Assembly: GCA_001942185.1 (NCBI GenBank)
Contig: MKJV01000076.1
Coordinates: 1-64,000 of the forward strand
Reading direction: 5' to 3'
DNA from: Pseudonocardia sp. CNS-004
Lineage (GTDB): Bacteria > Actinomycetota > Actinomycetes > Mycobacteriales > Pseudonocardiaceae
Length of the DNA: 64,000 nucleotides
Part shown: positions 1-8,941 of the stretch, piece after piece
How positions within the stretch are numbered: position 1 is the first letter of the stretch
How the letters are laid out: each line of letters opens with the position of its first letter
Program-made: the position numbers and the translations under genes
The notes under the pieces: model-generated
Told to the model about the DNA's origin: nothing
Databases searched by the model: none
Seen by the model: the letters and a program-made list of their open reading frames with translations, nothing else

Positions 1-1
1 G

Positions 2-550
2 ACGGCCCGGATCGCCGGCGGCCCGGAGATCGCGGCCTCGACCGCGGAACGCCTCGCCTGCGACGCCCGGGTGCAGCTACTGCTCGATGACCGGGAGGGG
101 AACCGGATGTACCTAGGACGGTCCCGACGCCTGGCCACCCCGGCCCAGATCACCGCACTCGTGGCACGAGACGGCCAGCGATGCCAATTCCCCGGCTGCA
201 CTCATACTCAATATCTTCAGGCACATCATGTGCGGCATTGGCTTCACGGTGGGCGTACCGATATCGACAACCTGGTTTTGATCTGCAGCTTTCATCACGC
301 CACCATCCACGACCACGGCTATCGCATCCGCCGTCTGCCCGGGCAGTGGGATTTCCTACGCCCGGACGGCACCCCGATCCCCGAACCGGTGGTGCTGAAC
401 GGGAACACCGAAGGCCTCATCGAAATGCACACCTGGGATCGGCTGCGGATCGACCGCACAACCCTGTCCCCGCAGCGGTACGGCGAACGACTCGACGTGG
501 ACCCGATCCTGGGCGCCCTACTCCCCAAGAGGATCCCGGCGGCAGCCTGA
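2..550 (+). CDS. HNH endonuclease, DUF222/13E12 type, 3' part only
   Basis: The reading frame is already open at the left edge, so the N-terminal part (normally a DUF222 domain) lies outside the window. The visible part carries the HNH nuclease core: RCQFPGC, then a paired AHH, an N-x-L-x-x-LC segment and FHH, the usual zinc and catalytic residues of this family. Such proteins are multicopy in actinobacteria, often called 13E12 repeat family, and may be linked to mobile DNA; their substrate is unknown. Family assignment is firm, function is not. It ends at a TGA 250 bases before the next gene. Confidence 0.85.
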   Translation, partial: TARIAGGPEIAASTAERLACDARVQLLLDDREGNRMYLGRSRRLATPAQITALVARDGQRCQFPGCTHTQYLQAHHVRHWLHGGRTDIDNLVLICSFHHATIHDHGYRIRRLPGQWDFLRPDGTPIPEPVVLNGNTEGLIEMHTWDRLRIDRTTLSPQRYGERLDVDPILGALLPKRIPAAA

Positions 551-803
551 CCCGCACCTCGGCTGCGTTCCGCGGAACGTGGGGGAAGCAAAGCGCGTCA
601 TGGCATCGAGTCGGCCACCGCCCGGATCAGGCCGATCAGCTCGTCGCCCCCGCAGCGCGATGAACGGCGAGAGCTGGGGGGCGCTGCTCGCTCCGCGACC
701 CGAACATCCTGAGATCACAACGCAGCGGTTGCCGATGAGTTTCGGCGCCCCGCCGGGTCGACCCTCCAGGACGCCGAACGCGGTGTCCGGGGAGGACGGT
801 CCC

Positions 804-1655
804 GTGCCGACAGGTGAGCGCATTTTCGTGATCAATGGGGTGGAGTGCTGTGTGCAGGTGCAGGGTGGTGGCGGGCCGGCGGTGCTGCTCGTCGGGGCGT
901 CGATGTTGAGTTGGCCCGAGGAGCTGTGCGCGCGGCTCGTGTCCGGCGGGCTGCGGGTGATCCGCTACGACGTCCGCGACACGGGGCGCTCCGCCTCCTA
1001 CCCGGCGGGGGCACCCGGCTACTCGCTCGCCGACCTCGTCGCCGACGCGGTCGGCGTGCTCGACGCGGCCGGCGTCGGGCGCGCCCACGTCGTCGGGATG
1101 TCGAGCGGCGGGTGGATCGCACAACTGCTCGCGCTCGGCCACCCGGAGCGGGTCGCGACGCTCACCCTCATCGCCAGCCGCCCGAACACGCCGGGCCCCG
1201 TCGACCCCGACCTGCCCGAGCACGACCCCGCGCTCATGGAGACGATCATGAAGACGCCGCCTCCGGATTGGTCGGACCGGCGGGCCGTCGTCGACCACCT
1301 CGTGCGGCAGGCCAGGACGTTCGCAGGCGCCGGCACGTTCGACGAGGCCGACGCGCGCGCCCACGCGGAAGCCGTGGTCGCGCGCACCAGCGACGTGCGG
1401 TGCGCAACCACCAACATCGCCTTCGCCGACCACGGCCCGCGCTGGCGCGAACGCCTCGGTGAGATCACCGCCCCGACGCTCGTGCTGCACGGTGTGCAGG
1501 ACCCGTTCTTCCCGATCGGCAACGGGGAGGCCCTCGCCGCCGAGATCCCCGGCGCCCACCTCGTGCGGCTCGCGCACGTCGGGCACGTCCTCCCGGCCCA
1601 CGCCGTCCCCGCTGTCGCGGACGAACTGCTCGCCCACACGAAGGACGGTGCCTGA
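804..1655 (+). CDS. alpha/beta-fold hydrolase
   Basis: A 283-residue protein of the alpha/beta hydrolase superfamily. The nucleophile elbow is GMSSGG, the oxyanion region precedes it, and near the C-terminus there is a typical LVLHGVQDPFFP acid-residue strand and a histidine in HVGHVLP. I start it at the GTG at 804 because GGAGGA lies 7 bases upstream; the frame is open further upstream but that part has no family resemblance. The substrate cannot be told. Neighbours do not form an operon: the next gene is convergent with a gap of only 4 bases. Confidence 0.85.
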   Translation: MPTGERIFVINGVECCVQVQGGGGPAVLLVGASMLSWPEELCARLVSGGLRVIRYDVRDTGRSASYPAGAPGYSLADLVADAVGVLDAAGVGRAHVVGMSSGGWIAQLLALGHPERVATLTLIASRPNTPGPVDPDLPEHDPALMETIMKTPPPDWSDRRAVVDHLVRQARTFAGAGTFDEADARAHAEAVVARTSDVRCATTNIAFADHGPRWRERLGEITAPTLVLHGVQDPFFPIGNGEALAAEIPGAHLVRLAHVGHVLPAHAVPAVADELLAHTKDGA

Positions 1656-1659
1656 ACCG

Positions 1660-2270
1660 TCAGCGCGGCGCCCCGTCGCAGACCGACACGAGAGCCCGGG
1701 ACAACGCGGCCTGGTGGATGGCGTCCAGGCCCCCCGACTCCGCCGCCACGGCCGCGGCCAGCGAGGCCGAGCAGCCTCCTGCGACCTCGCCGGCTCGGCG
1801 ACCTTCAACGCGGCGACCAGCTCGTCGCTGATCCGCGTGATCTCGGGCCGGATCTGCGCGAGGTCCGGATGCTGCGCGGGCTGCGTGTCCGGGTGCTCGG
1901 ACCACTGCCGGAGCAGATCGTTCTGCACCTGCGTGCTGGCCGCGATCTGGTCGCCGACCACCCGCGCCACCCACTCGGGATCGGCGCCGACGCGGTCGGC
2001 CTCCGCGCGGGCCTCCGCGACGACGACGGCCTCGCGTGCCGGGTCCGTCACCGGCCCGCCGGTGCCCGCCTTGGCCGCGGCGACCCGGTCGGACACCGCC
2101 GCCCGCTCGGCGGCGAGCCGCACGACGTCGGCCAACCCGTCGACCGACGGGGCCTGCACCTCGACCGACGCCGGCGGCGGCTCCGGGGCGGGAGCGGCGG
2201 ACCGGCCGCACCCGGCCAGCGCAACAGCAGCGATGACGAGCCTCGCGCCCGCCGTCAACCGTTGATCCAT
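1660..2270 (-). CDS. secreted chorismate mutase, AroQ-gamma type (one frameshift)
   Basis: Chorismate mutase converts chorismate to prephenate; the gamma subclass is exported. The protein begins with a signal sequence ending in LAGC, a lipobox, so it is probably lipid-anchored. The helical core (VVRLAAERAAVSDRVAAAK, then VVGDQIAASTQVQNDLL) matches the layout of the exported mycobacterial enzyme, as does the C-terminal GLDAIHQAAL and a cysteine pair (GGCSAS and SVC) likely forming a disulfide. A one-base frameshift near 1785-1800 separates the last 40 codons from the rest. An alternative ATG lies 12 bases upstream; neither start has a strong ribosome site. Confidence 0.8.
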
Positions 2271-2491
2271 ACGGAGGACCATAGGCGCGTCGATCACCGT
2301 GGGCGTGCCGGCGATCTCCGGGCCCGGCGATCACTGCTCCTCGCGGATCGACAGCGGGGCGCTCGACTCGTCCGTGGGCGAGGACATGGGCGAAGGCGCC
2401 CGAAGCGGTGTCAATAAGATCGGGAACGCGCTACGCCCATGTTCCGAGCCGGATGGGGACGCATGGAACTGTTTGATCTTCACACCATCCG

Positions 2492-3454
2492 ATGAGGCAG
2501 ACCGGGGCCGCGGCGGCCATCGGCGTCTGCGCGGCAGCCGCCGCGTACGTGGTCGAGCACCACTACCTGCACGTGGAGTGGGTCATCGACGCACCCGTCC
2601 CGGTGGGGTGGTGGGTCCTGGGCGGGATCCTCGGCGTGCTCGGCGTGCCGTTGCTGCTCGTCGCGCTGGGCCGCCGGGCGTGTCCGCTGCTCGAGCGCCC
2701 GTGGACGCAGCTCCTGCTGACCTGGGTGCTCCCCTGCCTGGCCGCGCACGTGGTGTGGCTGGGCCTGACGCTGGCGGTGCTCCGCCGGTTCAGTCCCGGT
2801 CTCACCGGCGTCCCGGCGCGGGGCGTCGCCGAGATCCTGCCCCTCGTGGTGCTCCCGCCGGCCGAGCTCTCGCTGCTCTGGGCGCTCGCGCTCGCCCCGG
2901 TGGTGGCCAGGTCGACCCGGCGGGTACCGGTCGCCCTGGTGATCGTCGTGCTCTGCGCGCTGACCGCGCTGACCCCCGCGCCGGCGTTCCTGGCCTTCCT
3001 CCTGGTCGGACTGCGCCTCCACTCGGCGATCGATCACCTCGCGGAGCCGACCACGTGGAAGGACCTCGCGTCGCGCGGCGCCATCGCGCTCGCCGGTGCC
3101 GCCGCGCCGGCCGTCGGCCCCTTCCCCGACGGGCCGGCCACGGTGGTCGCCGGGCTGGCGGCCCTGCCTCTCACCCTGACCGCCGTGGCGCGGCTGCGCC
3201 GGAGCCGGCTCGAGCCGATCGGGGGAGCCGCCGTCCCGATCTTCCTGCTCCTCATCCCGATGACCGCTCTCGTCGACCACGTCCTGCTGGCCCGGCTGAG
3301 CGCCTCCGCCCCTGGCGTTCAGTACGTGGCCGCCGTGGTCGAGCCGCCGGGCTTCGTCGCGGCCGTCGTGGCCGCCGGTGTGCTGACCACCGTGCTCCTG
3401 CGCCGCGTGCTGCACCGCGACACGGCGCCCGTACTCGGGGAGACGAGCCGATGA
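2492..3454 (+). CDS. acyltransferase_3-like integral membrane protein
   Basis: A 320-residue, very hydrophobic protein with about nine or ten membrane segments. It lines up with the second acyltransferase of this cluster (6844-7927): HHYLHVEW here matches KHYLLVDW there, followed by similar membrane spacing, a PWTQ-type loop and an LLWALALAP segment against LWYLWALALYF. Both therefore look like members of the acyltransferase_3 family, which acylate cell-envelope polymers, though this copy is more divergent and could be inactive. Its ATG overlaps the stop of a ten-codon upstream frame starting at 2463. Its own stop overlaps the CapA start as ATGA, so the two are co-translated. Confidence 0.65.
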   Translation: MRQTGAAAAIGVCAAAAAYVVEHHYLHVEWVIDAPVPVGWWVLGGILGVLGVPLLLVALGRRACPLLERPWTQLLLTWVLPCLAAHVVWLGLTLAVLRRFSPGLTGVPARGVAEILPLVVLPPAELSLLWALALAPVVARSTRRVPVALVIVVLCALTALTPAPAFLAFLLVGLRLHSAIDHLAEPTTWKDLASRGAIALAGAAAPAVGPFPDGPATVVAGLAALPLTLTAVARLRRSRLEPIGGAAVPIFLLLIPMTALVDHVLLARLSASAPGVQYVAAVVEPPGFVAAVVAAGVLTTVLLRRVLHRDTAPVLGETSR

Positions 3455-4488
3455 GACGACGGCTGACGGCCGTCCTGGTGGCGACGGCCACGATCCTGAC
3501 CGTGGCGAGTTGCGCCTCCGAGGCACCCCCGGCGGGGAGCGCCGGCGCCGCGCCCGAGATCACGCTGACGTTCGCGGGTGACGTGCACTTCGAGGACCGC
3601 GTCGCCGCACTGCTGGACGCCCCGGACACCACCTTCGGCCCGGTCGTCGAGCACCTCGCCGATGGCGACCTCACACTGGTCAACCTCGAGACGCCGATCA
3701 CCGACAGGGGCGAGCCGGAGGAGAAGAACTACCTGTTCCGGGCACCGGACTCGGCGGTGCCGGCCTTGGCGGCGGCCGGCGTCGACATCGTGAGCCTGGC
3801 CAACAACCACACCATGGACTACGGCCGCCAGGGCCTGGCCGACACGATGGTCGCGCTGGAGCGGGGTGGCCTCGGCGCCGTCGGCGCCGGCGAGGACATC
3901 GAAACCGCGTTCATGCCGGTGCGGCGCACGGTCGAGGGCGTCGACGTCGCCGTCTTCGCGTTCAGCCAGGTCGACGAGCTGGCCGAGGAGTGGGCAGCGA
4001 CCGCGGACAGGTCCGGCATGGCGATGGCCTTCGACACCGAGCGCGCCTACGCGGCCGTGCGCGCCGCCGGCGCCGACAGCGACCTCGTGGTGGTCCTCCC
4101 GCATTGGGGCGGCGAGTACGACCGGTGCCCGACCGCGCGGCAACGCGACTTCGCCGCGGGTCTCGTCGACGCGGGGGCGGACATCATCGTGGGAGCGCAC
4201 TCCCACGTCCTCCAGGGAGCGGGCCGCTCCGGCGACGCCTACGTCGCGTACGGGCTGGGAAACTTCCTCTGGTACAGCTCGGGGCTCGACCCGCCGTTCA
4301 GCGCACGGGCGGGCGTCCTCCACCTGACGGTGCGCGGGCGCGCGGTGGTCGGGTCGACCTTCATCCCCACCGTGACGACCGACAGGGGCCGGCCGAGGCC
4401 GCTTTCCGGCTGGCAGGCGAACCTGGCCCGCCACAACTTCGACGCCCTCCGGGGCTGCGCACACCTCGATCCCGTCCCCGGGCGGTGA
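3451..4488 (+). CDS. CapA-family metallophosphatase-like lipoprotein
   Basis: A 345-residue protein with an N-terminal signal ending in the lipobox TVASC, so exported and membrane-anchored. The rest is the CapA/PgsA domain of the calcineurin-like phosphatase superfamily: GDVHFEDR, VNLETPITD, SLANNHTMDYG, LPHWGGEY and VGAHSHVLQG carry the usual metal-binding residues in order. CapA proteins take part in poly-gamma-glutamate capsule synthesis or other envelope polymer handling, but there are no capBC genes here. It overlaps the upstream membrane protein by 4 bases. After it come 280 bases with regulatory features before the racemase. Confidence 0.85.
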   Translation: MRRRLTAVLVATATILTVASCASEAPPAGSAGAAPEITLTFAGDVHFEDRVAALLDAPDTTFGPVVEHLADGDLTLVNLETPITDRGEPEEKNYLFRAPDSAVPALAAAGVDIVSLANNHTMDYGRQGLADTMVALERGGLGAVGAGEDIETAFMPVRRTVEGVDVAVFAFSQVDELAEEWAATADRSGMAMAFDTERAYAAVRAAGADSDLVVVLPHWGGEYDRCPTARQRDFAAGLVDAGADIIVGAHSHVLQGAGRSGDAYVAYGLGNFLWYSSGLDPPFSARAGVLHLTVRGRAVVGSTFIPTVTTDRGRPRPLSGWQANLARHNFDALRGCAHLDPVPGR

Positions 4489-4537
4489 ACGCGGATCCCA
4501 CCCCGAGGCGGCCCGAGACCACTCGTCAGACATGTGT

Positions 4538-4660
4538 AGTGCGCACTTGTATCGATCCACTCCCAATGGATAGGCTCCCTTGAGTGCTCCCCAGCATGGT
4601 TAGGCCGATCGGCGTAGCCGCTCATTACTCTCCGTTTACCCAACGGTAGGATCCACCGAC
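4538..4660 (+). promoter_or_regulatory. possible promoter/operator region before the racemase gene
   Basis: This gap is less GC-rich than its surroundings. It holds a perfect 10-bp palindrome AGTGCGCACT (4538-4547) and a TAGGAT hexamer that could be a -10 box about 110 bases before the racemase GTG. No convincing -35 box is visible. It suggests the alr-ddl-acyltransferase part can be transcribed separately from the CapA part, which is inference only. Confidence 0.25.
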
Positions 4661-4770
4661 ATGATGGCCTTGTCGCCTCACCCCCGCGCACGCGAGATCA
4701 CTCCCTGCAGCGGCGCCGAGACATCCCGGAATGTGCTCGTTGCACTGGATGCACACCGCGAGAACGAGCG

Positions 4771-5897
4771 GTGAGCGAGTCTGCGAACCTCGGCGGTGCA
4801 CCGACTCTCACGGTCGACGAGCCGACGCTCGAGATCGACCTGTCCGCCGTCGCCCCAACACCCGCCACTTCGCCGGGCTGGTGAGTGGCGGTCTGATGGC
4901 CGTGGTGAAGGCCGACGGGTTCGGGCACGGGTTGGCCGACGTCACCCGCACCGCGCTCGCCAACGGAGCGACGTGGCTCGGCGCCACGTCGATCTCCGAG
5001 GCCGTCGCCGTCCGTGAGGTGGAGCGGAACGCGCCGGTGCTCAGCTGGCTCAACCCCGCGGTGCCCGACGTGGAGGCCGCGTACCGCCACCGCATCGACC
5101 TCGCCGTGCCGAGCGTGCGTCACCTCGATGCGATCGTCGCGACGGGTCGTCGGCTGCGGGTGCACCTCTACCTGGACACCGGGCTGGCCCGCGACGGGGC
5201 GTCCCCGGACGAGTGGCCACTCCTCGTGGACGCCGCGCGGCAGGCCCACGCCGCCGGCCGCATCGAGGTCGTCGGCGTGATGGGGCACCTCGCCATGGCC
5301 GACCGGCCCGGGCATCCGACGAACACGACGGGCCGCCTCGAGCTGCTGCGCGCCGTCGACATGGCCGAGCAGGCGGGGCTGCGCCCGGTGGTGCGCCACC
5401 TGGCCGCCACCGCGGCCACGCTGACCGACCCGGCGACGCACCTCGACATGGTCCGCATCGGCATCGGCTTGGTCGGCTTCGACCCCTCCGGCAGCACCTG
5501 CCTGCGATCCGCGCTGCGGTTGACGGCGCCAGTGGTGCAGGTCCGGCACGTACTGGCGGGGACCGGGGTCGGGTACGGGCACACCTACAGGACCGAAGGG
5601 CCGTCCACACTCGCCCTGCTCCCCGTCGGCTACGCGGACGGCGTGCCCCGGTCGGCATCCGGCAGGGCGTCGGTGCTCATCGACGGCAGGCGGCGCCGGA
5701 TCGCCGGAGTGATCTCGATGGATCAGACCGTGGTGGATCTCGGGCCGGACCCCGTCGAGCTCGGCGCCCAGGCCGTGGTGTTCGGCCCGGGCACGGACGG
5801 GGAACCGACCGTCGAGGAGTGGGCGGCCTGGTCGGGCACCATCCCGCACGAGATCGTGACCGGCATCGGCCCGAGGGTCCGCAGGGACGTCCGATGA
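4771..5897 (+). CDS. alr: alanine racemase-family PLP enzyme (one frameshift)
   Basis: Fold-type III PLP racemase, which interconverts L- and D-alanine (or serine in VanT-type members). The PLP lysine lies in AVVKADGFGHG and the catalytic tyrosine in GVGYGHTY; PVGYADGVPR and ISMDQTVVDLG are further family blocks. A frameshift near 4855 splits TLEIDLSAVA from NTRHFAG; the GTG at 4771 restores the usual N-terminus. At the position of Tyr354 of the Geobacillus enzyme, a pocket residue, this protein has histidine (IPHEIVTG). VanT serine racemases also lack that tyrosine. The C-terminus is slightly short. It overlaps the downstream ligase by ATGA, supporting a D-amino-acid ligation role. Confidence 0.85.
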
Positions 5898-6847
5898 GAC
5901 GACGGATCGCGGTGATCGGCGGCGGGCAGAACGACGAGCACGACGTCTCGCTCGCGTCCGCGGCGTCGGCGTGCGCGGCGCTCGACCCGGACCGCTACGA
6001 GGTCGTCGCGCTCACCATCGGACCCGACGGCACGTGGTCCGGCCCCGACGGGGCGCTCGGTGCCTCGCAGGCCACGAGCCTCGCGGGGGCGTTGCGACTG
6101 ATGGCCGACTGCGACGTGGCGCTGCCCCTGCTGCACGGGCCACGAGGCGAGGACGGCGCCCTCGCGGCGCTGTGCGAGCTGGCCGGCATCCCGTGCGCCG
6201 GCTCGCCGCTGCGCGCAGGCGCGCTCGCCATGGACAAGTGGGCGACCAAGCTCGTGGCCGAGGCCGTCGGGGTGCGCACCGCGCCGGGCCGCCTCCTCAC
6301 CGCGGCCGCCCTGCACGCCGTGACCTTCGACGGGCCGGTCGTGGTCAAGCCGGTGGCGTCGGGGTCGAGCTTCGGCGTGCACCTCGTCGAGACCGAGGAC
6401 GAGCTCGAACCCGCCCTGCGCGCCGCTCTGGAGTTCGACGACCGGGTGCTGGTGGAGCAGGTGGTGATCGGGCGCGAGATCGACATCGCGGTGCTCGACG
6501 ACCCGGACACCGGGCGCAGGGTCGGACCGCCTCTGGAGATCATCGTCGGGGACGGCCTGTTCGACACCGCGACGAAGTACGACGGGAGCGCCATGTTCGT
6601 GGTGCCCGCCCAGCTGACCGACGCCGAGACGAAGGATCTCGCCGACTCGGCGCTGACCGTGTTCGACGCGCTCGGCTGCCGGGGCATCGCCAGGATCGAC
6701 TTCTTCCTCACCCCCGATGGGCTCGTCCTCAACGAGGTGAACACGATCCCCGGTATGACGGCGGCCTCGCAGGTGCCGAAGATGTTCGCCGCAGACGGAA
6801 TGAGCTACCCGGATTTCCTGGACCGGCTCGTTCGATCGGCTTCGTGA
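5894..6847 (+). CDS. ddl: D-alanine--D-alanine ligase family ATP-grasp enzyme
   Basis: A 317-residue ATP-grasp ligase joining D-alanine to a second D-amino acid. Recognisable blocks are the N-terminal EHDVSLAS, HGPRGEDG, MDKWATK, the ATP-binding VVKPVASGSSFGVH, GREIDIAVLD, and the metal site ARIDFFL...LNEVNTIPGM. The omega loop reads ATKYDGSAMF: the Lys-Tyr pair is that of D-Ala-D-Ala and D-Ala-D-Ser ligases, not the glycine/serine-rich loop of VanA-type D-lactate ligases. It is unbroken, overlaps the racemase and the acyltransferase by 4 bases each, and so belongs to a tight operon. Whether it is the housekeeping ligase or a specialised one cannot be decided from this window. Confidence 0.88.
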   Translation: MRRRIAVIGGGQNDEHDVSLASAASACAALDPDRYEVVALTIGPDGTWSGPDGALGASQATSLAGALRLMADCDVALPLLHGPRGEDGALAALCELAGIPCAGSPLRAGALAMDKWATKLVAEAVGVRTAPGRLLTAAALHAVTFDGPVVVKPVASGSSFGVHLVETEDELEPALRAALEFDDRVLVEQVVIGREIDIAVLDDPDTGRRVGPPLEIIVGDGLFDTATKYDGSAMFVVPAQLTDAETKDLADSALTVFDALGCRGIARIDFFLTPDGLVLNEVNTIPGMTAASQVPKMFAADGMSYPDFLDRLVRSAS

Positions 6848-7927
6848 GGCTGTCCCGCAGCACCCGGCCCCCGGACGCCGAGGTGACTCAGCCGATCACT
6901 GCGGTGACCGCCGCCCGGGAGGGCTGGGCGGACGTCGCGAAGGCGCGTGCATCGTCCTCGTCGTGCTCTGGCACGTGCTCACCAAGCACTACCTGCTGGT
7001 CGACTGGCGCCTCACCCTGCCCGTCACAGGGCTGTGGGGCACGCTCGGCGAGCTGTTCCTGCCGATGCGGATGCCGCTGTTCTTCACCATCTCCGGGGTG
7101 TTCGCGGCGGCGGCAGCGGCCCGACCGTGGCGCACGGTCGCCGTCACCCGCGTCTGGACGCAGTACCGGCTCTACCTGCTCTGGCTCATGGTGCACACGG
7201 CCGTGTTCACCCTGAGCCCGGGATTCCCGTCGTTGCACGCGGCCACGGTGCCCGAGCTGATCGCGGAAGCCACCGTGACCCCGACCAACCTGTGGTACCT
7301 CTGGGCGCTCGCGCTGTACTTCGTGGTCGGCAAGCTCACCACGCGGTCCCCGCGTCCGTCGTGCTCACCGTGGCGTTCGCGGTGTCGGCGGCCGCATCGG
7401 CCGGCTGGCTGGACAGCCCCGGCGACCGCACCCAGATCCTGCAGAACCTCGCGTTCTACCTGGCAGGCCTGCGACTGCACGGCCCCGTCCGCAGGCTCGC
7501 CGCTCAGGGCGGCCGACGCCTGCTCCTCACGGCCGTGCCCGCATTCGTCGCCGCGACGCTCGCGATCACCGTGCTCGACGCGAGCGCGTGGCCCGGAGTG
7601 GCACCGGCGGTGAGCGTCCTCGGGGTGCTCGCCGGGATCGCCGTCGCCGCCGCCGTCGCCAACCGGCCCGGTGTGTACCGCGTGCTCGGCGGGCTGGGGC
7701 GCCGGACGCTCCCCATCTACGTCATGCACATGCCCGTGGTCGCGCTGCTCGACCTCGTGCTGAAGGGCCCGTTCTCCCAGGCGGGTGACACCGCTCGGCT
7801 CGTGCTCGCCGCCACGGTCCCGGCCGTGCTCACCGTGGTGGTCGTCGCGCTGTGCCTCGGCATGCACCGCCTGCTGCGCCACGCGCGGCTGGGATGGCTG
7901 TTCGGCGCACGGGCCTCGAAGCGGTAG
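6844..7927 (+). CDS. acyltransferase_3-family membrane protein (two frameshifts)
   Basis: An integral membrane O-acyltransferase-like protein of roughly ten spans. After the frameshift near 6940 the family start ACIVLVVLWHV appears, with the conserved histidine in the first membrane helix, then PMRMPLFFTISG and the late YVMHMPVVALLD segment, all typical of acyltransferase_3. A second frameshift near 7343 lies between FVVGKLTT and VLTVAFAV. The GTG start overlaps the ligase stop (GTGA). In VanT proteins a membrane domain of this family is fused to a racemase; here racemase and acyltransferase are separate genes in one operon. It is paralogous to the gene at 2492. Confidence 0.8.
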
Positions 7928-7931
7928 CGCC

Positions 7932-8827
7932 TCACTGCGTCGAATAGGCGCCCGCGTCGATGTCCTCGACGAGCGTCGGTCCGGTCGGGGTCCAGCCGAG
8001 CAGCTCGCGCGTGACGGTGCTGGTCGCCGACATGTCCATGGCGAAGAACGCACCGATCCACCCGAAGTGGCCGGGGACGTCGTCCGGGGCGATCGGGGCG
8101 ACGGGCAGGTCGAACGCGCGACCGATCGCCTGCGCGATCTCTCGCGTCGCAACGCCTTCCTCGGCGACGACGTGCAGACGGCTTCCCGCCGGCGCCTTCT
8201 GCAGCCCGAGGGTGACCAGGCGGGCGGCGTCGTGCCGGTGCACGGCAGACCACCGGTTGGTGCCGTCACCGGGGTAACCGGAGACGCCCTTCTGACGGGC
8301 GATCGCGGCGAGGACCGCGATGAACCCGTGGTCACGGGCGCCGTGCACGCTCGGCGCGAAGCGCAGGCTCACGGTGTGCACGCCGCGGTCGACGAACTCG
8401 AGCCCGAGGTTCTCGGTCCCGCCCCGCGGCGAGTCCGGGCCGTGGAACGGCGACGCGTCGTGCTCGGCAGCAGGCCTGCCCTGCGCGAGGGCGGCGACGC
8501 CGGAGGCGAGCAGGAACGGACGACCGCTACCCGCGAGCGCGTCGCCGATGGTCTGCACGGCGGCTCGTTCGGCGGCGTTGGAGGCCGCCAGATCGGCCCA
8601 GTCGTGCTTGTTCGCGAGGTGGACGACGGCCTCGGCGTCGTCGGCGCCACGGCGGATGCCGTCGAGGTCGTCGAGGTCGCCGCGACGGACCCGGGCCCCC
8701 TTCGCCTCGATGGCCGCAGCCGACGCATCGGACCTGGCCAGTCCGGTGACCTCGTGCCTGCGGCGAGCAGTTCGTCGACCACGGCGGAGCCGATCCATCC
8801 GGAGGCCCCGGTGACGAAGACGTGCAT
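7932..8827 (-). CDS. NAD(P)-dependent epimerase/SDR-type reductase (one frameshift)
   Basis: Extended short-chain dehydrogenase, atypical SDR class. The N-terminal nucleotide-binding motif is FVTGASGWIGS, an AVVHLAN strand follows, and later GDGTNRWSAVHRHDAARL is typical of this family. A frameshift near 8757 separates the first 24 codons (MHVFVTGASG) from the rest; reading across gives a normal length of about 298 residues. Substrate unknown. It is divergent from a TetR gene, with repeated operator sequences in between, so it is probably the repressor's target. The end lies 4 bases from the acyltransferase, which converges on it. Confidence 0.8.
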
Positions 8828-8874
8828 GAGCGATCTCTCCTTCGACGTTCGATCGAGGCGACCGACGTCAGCAG

Positions 8875-8926
8875 CTGACATCAGTCACTGACATCACCGT
8901 ACGCCTCGATGTCAGTCGCTGTCATC
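8875..8926. promoter_or_regulatory. repeated operator between SDR and TetR genes
   Basis: Four octamers of one motif: CTGACATC at 8875 and 8888, then GATGTCAG at 8908 and CTGTCATC at 8919, the last two forming an inverted repeat with a 3-base spacer. The block fills the space between the divergent SDR and TetR starts, the classic place for a TetR autoregulatory operator. Confidence 0.6.
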
Positions 8927-8941
8927 CCTACACTCGGTCGC

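Noticed and set aside
551..803. N-terminal extension of the alpha/beta hydrolase back to 579
   Set aside because: The extension is Arg/Pro-rich without family match and a good ribosome site precedes the GTG at 804.
2299..4488. Very long open frames opposite or out of register with real genes (also at 636-2297, 15290-18484 minus, 42852-45527 minus)
   Set aside because: GC-rich codon bias keeps shadow frames open; their translations are Arg/Ala/Gly/Pro-rich without domains, while the other frame has clear motifs.
3451..4488. Poly-gamma-glutamate capsule operon
   Set aside because: Only a CapA-like protein is present; capB and capC homologues are absent.
5894..6847. VanA-type D-Ala-D-Lac vancomycin resistance
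   Set aside because: The omega loop has the Lys-Tyr pair, and no vanH, vanX or VanRS genes are adjacent.
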